Positions 63,780-64,000 of a stretch of DNA of 64,000 nucleotides are shown one piece after another. This DNA is from Streptomyces canus (GTDB taxonomy: Bacteria; Actinomycetota; Actinomycetes; Streptomycetales; Streptomycetaceae): assembly GCF_030816965.1 (NCBI RefSeq), contig NZ_JAUSYQ010000002.1, forward strand, positions 62,001 to 126,000, given 5' to 3'. Below the pieces are notes generated by a model. It saw nothing but the letters and a program-made list of their open reading frames with translations, was not told the origin of the DNA and ran no database searches. The position numbers were made by a program, and so were the translations under genes. Within the stretch, counting starts at the first letter, position 1. Each line of letters starts with the position of its first letter.

Positions 63780-64000
63780 ACGCGCCTCCCTTCCTGTCAC
63801 CCCTCCTCGACGGAGACACCCCGGGATCTGCTGCACGTGCGCGATGAGACCTGAGTGACAGCGACAACAGAGTTGCGCGGCACCGCCCCTCCCCCGTCGT
63901 CCGCCATCCTGCGGTGGCACCGAATCTTGGGGCAGGCTTTGCGCGACGCATGCAACTGCGACCCACGCCATCTCTGTCTGACAGGGAGACGGGCCCGTCA
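63780..64000. other. Window end, no gene recognised
   Basis: No feature is supported beyond the promoter region of the sigma-factor relic. Confidence 0.4.

Overview
The window is high-GC actinobacterial DNA, most likely from a Streptomyces chromosome arm or linear replicon. The evidence is GC-rich third codon positions, GTG/TTG starts, GGAGG-type ribosome sites, and families typical of Streptomyces: MmyB-type XRE regulators, HxlR, many TetR regulators, an Hanks kinase with a PQQ propeller, EACC1, GPP34, and IS701/IS630/IS110/IS1380 relics. I see no rRNA, tRNA, CRISPR array or essential housekeeping operon. About half of the recognisable genes are broken, so this is a decayed accessory region in which insertion sequences repeatedly landed in each other.

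Layout. 1-1.7 kb: nested remnants (IS21, a tyrosine integrase, an HNH-like secreted protein, IS701). 1.7-2.8 kb: a small PemK-like gene and a VOC gene between inverted 24-base repeats that look like IS701 ends. 2.9-5.2 kb: an intact membrane Ser/Thr kinase. 5.3-10.7 kb: IS1182, IS5 and IS630 wrecks, two small intact genes and TPR-protein relics. 10.7-14.8 kb: XRE regulator, aldehyde dehydrogenase and an ene-reductase. 14.9-15.7 kb: an intact EACC1 gene overlapping a broken caspase gene. 15.7-18.9 kb: relics of Ku, MFS, IS5, integrase and GH43. 18.9-22.3 kb: an intact MFS exporter/GH36 alpha-galactosidase pair. 22.4-26.9 kb: relics, including a zinc alcohol dehydrogenase with one UGA, and an RHS segment.

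27-31 kb: TetR, VOC, a flavin disulfide oxidoreductase and GPP34 relics. 31-37.9 kb: SDR and DUF relics, a broken ABC transporter, an intact TetR/SnoaL-like pair and an orphan TetR-type promoter. 37.9-39.6 kb: an intact 566-residue glycosyltransferase. 40.4-46.3 kb: hydrolase, SDR/HxlR divergent pair, and epimerase/TetR divergent pair with two perfect-arm operators. 46.3-51.4 kb: IS110, IS256, resolvase and Tn3 relics around an XRE/hydrolase divergent pair. 51.4-54.3 kb: a TetR, an unrecognised 426-residue protein and an alpha/beta hydrolase. 54.4-58.6 kb: broken MFS, broken MerR facing an intact SDR, broken peptidase and dehalogenase, and a quinone reductase. 58.7-60 kb: a histidine-kinase-like ATPase fused to a LuxR DNA-binding domain. 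60-64 kb: FolP, Nudix, quinone reductase and sigma-factor relics, with two intact small genes.

A recurring theme is the pairing of a one-component regulator (XRE, TetR, HxlR, MerR, LuxR) with a divergent redox enzyme or alpha/beta hydrolase: XRE-ALDH, TetR-SnoaL, HxlR-SDR, TetR-epimerase, XRE-hydrolase, TetR-DUF-hydrolase, MerR-SDR and LuxR-quinone reductase. Several pairs carry visible dyad operators between the genes. This looks like a collection of small electrophile- or xenobiotic-responsive modules set among transposon debris. Many breaks are single-base indels, so some may be assembly errors rather than true mutations; a read-level check would decide.
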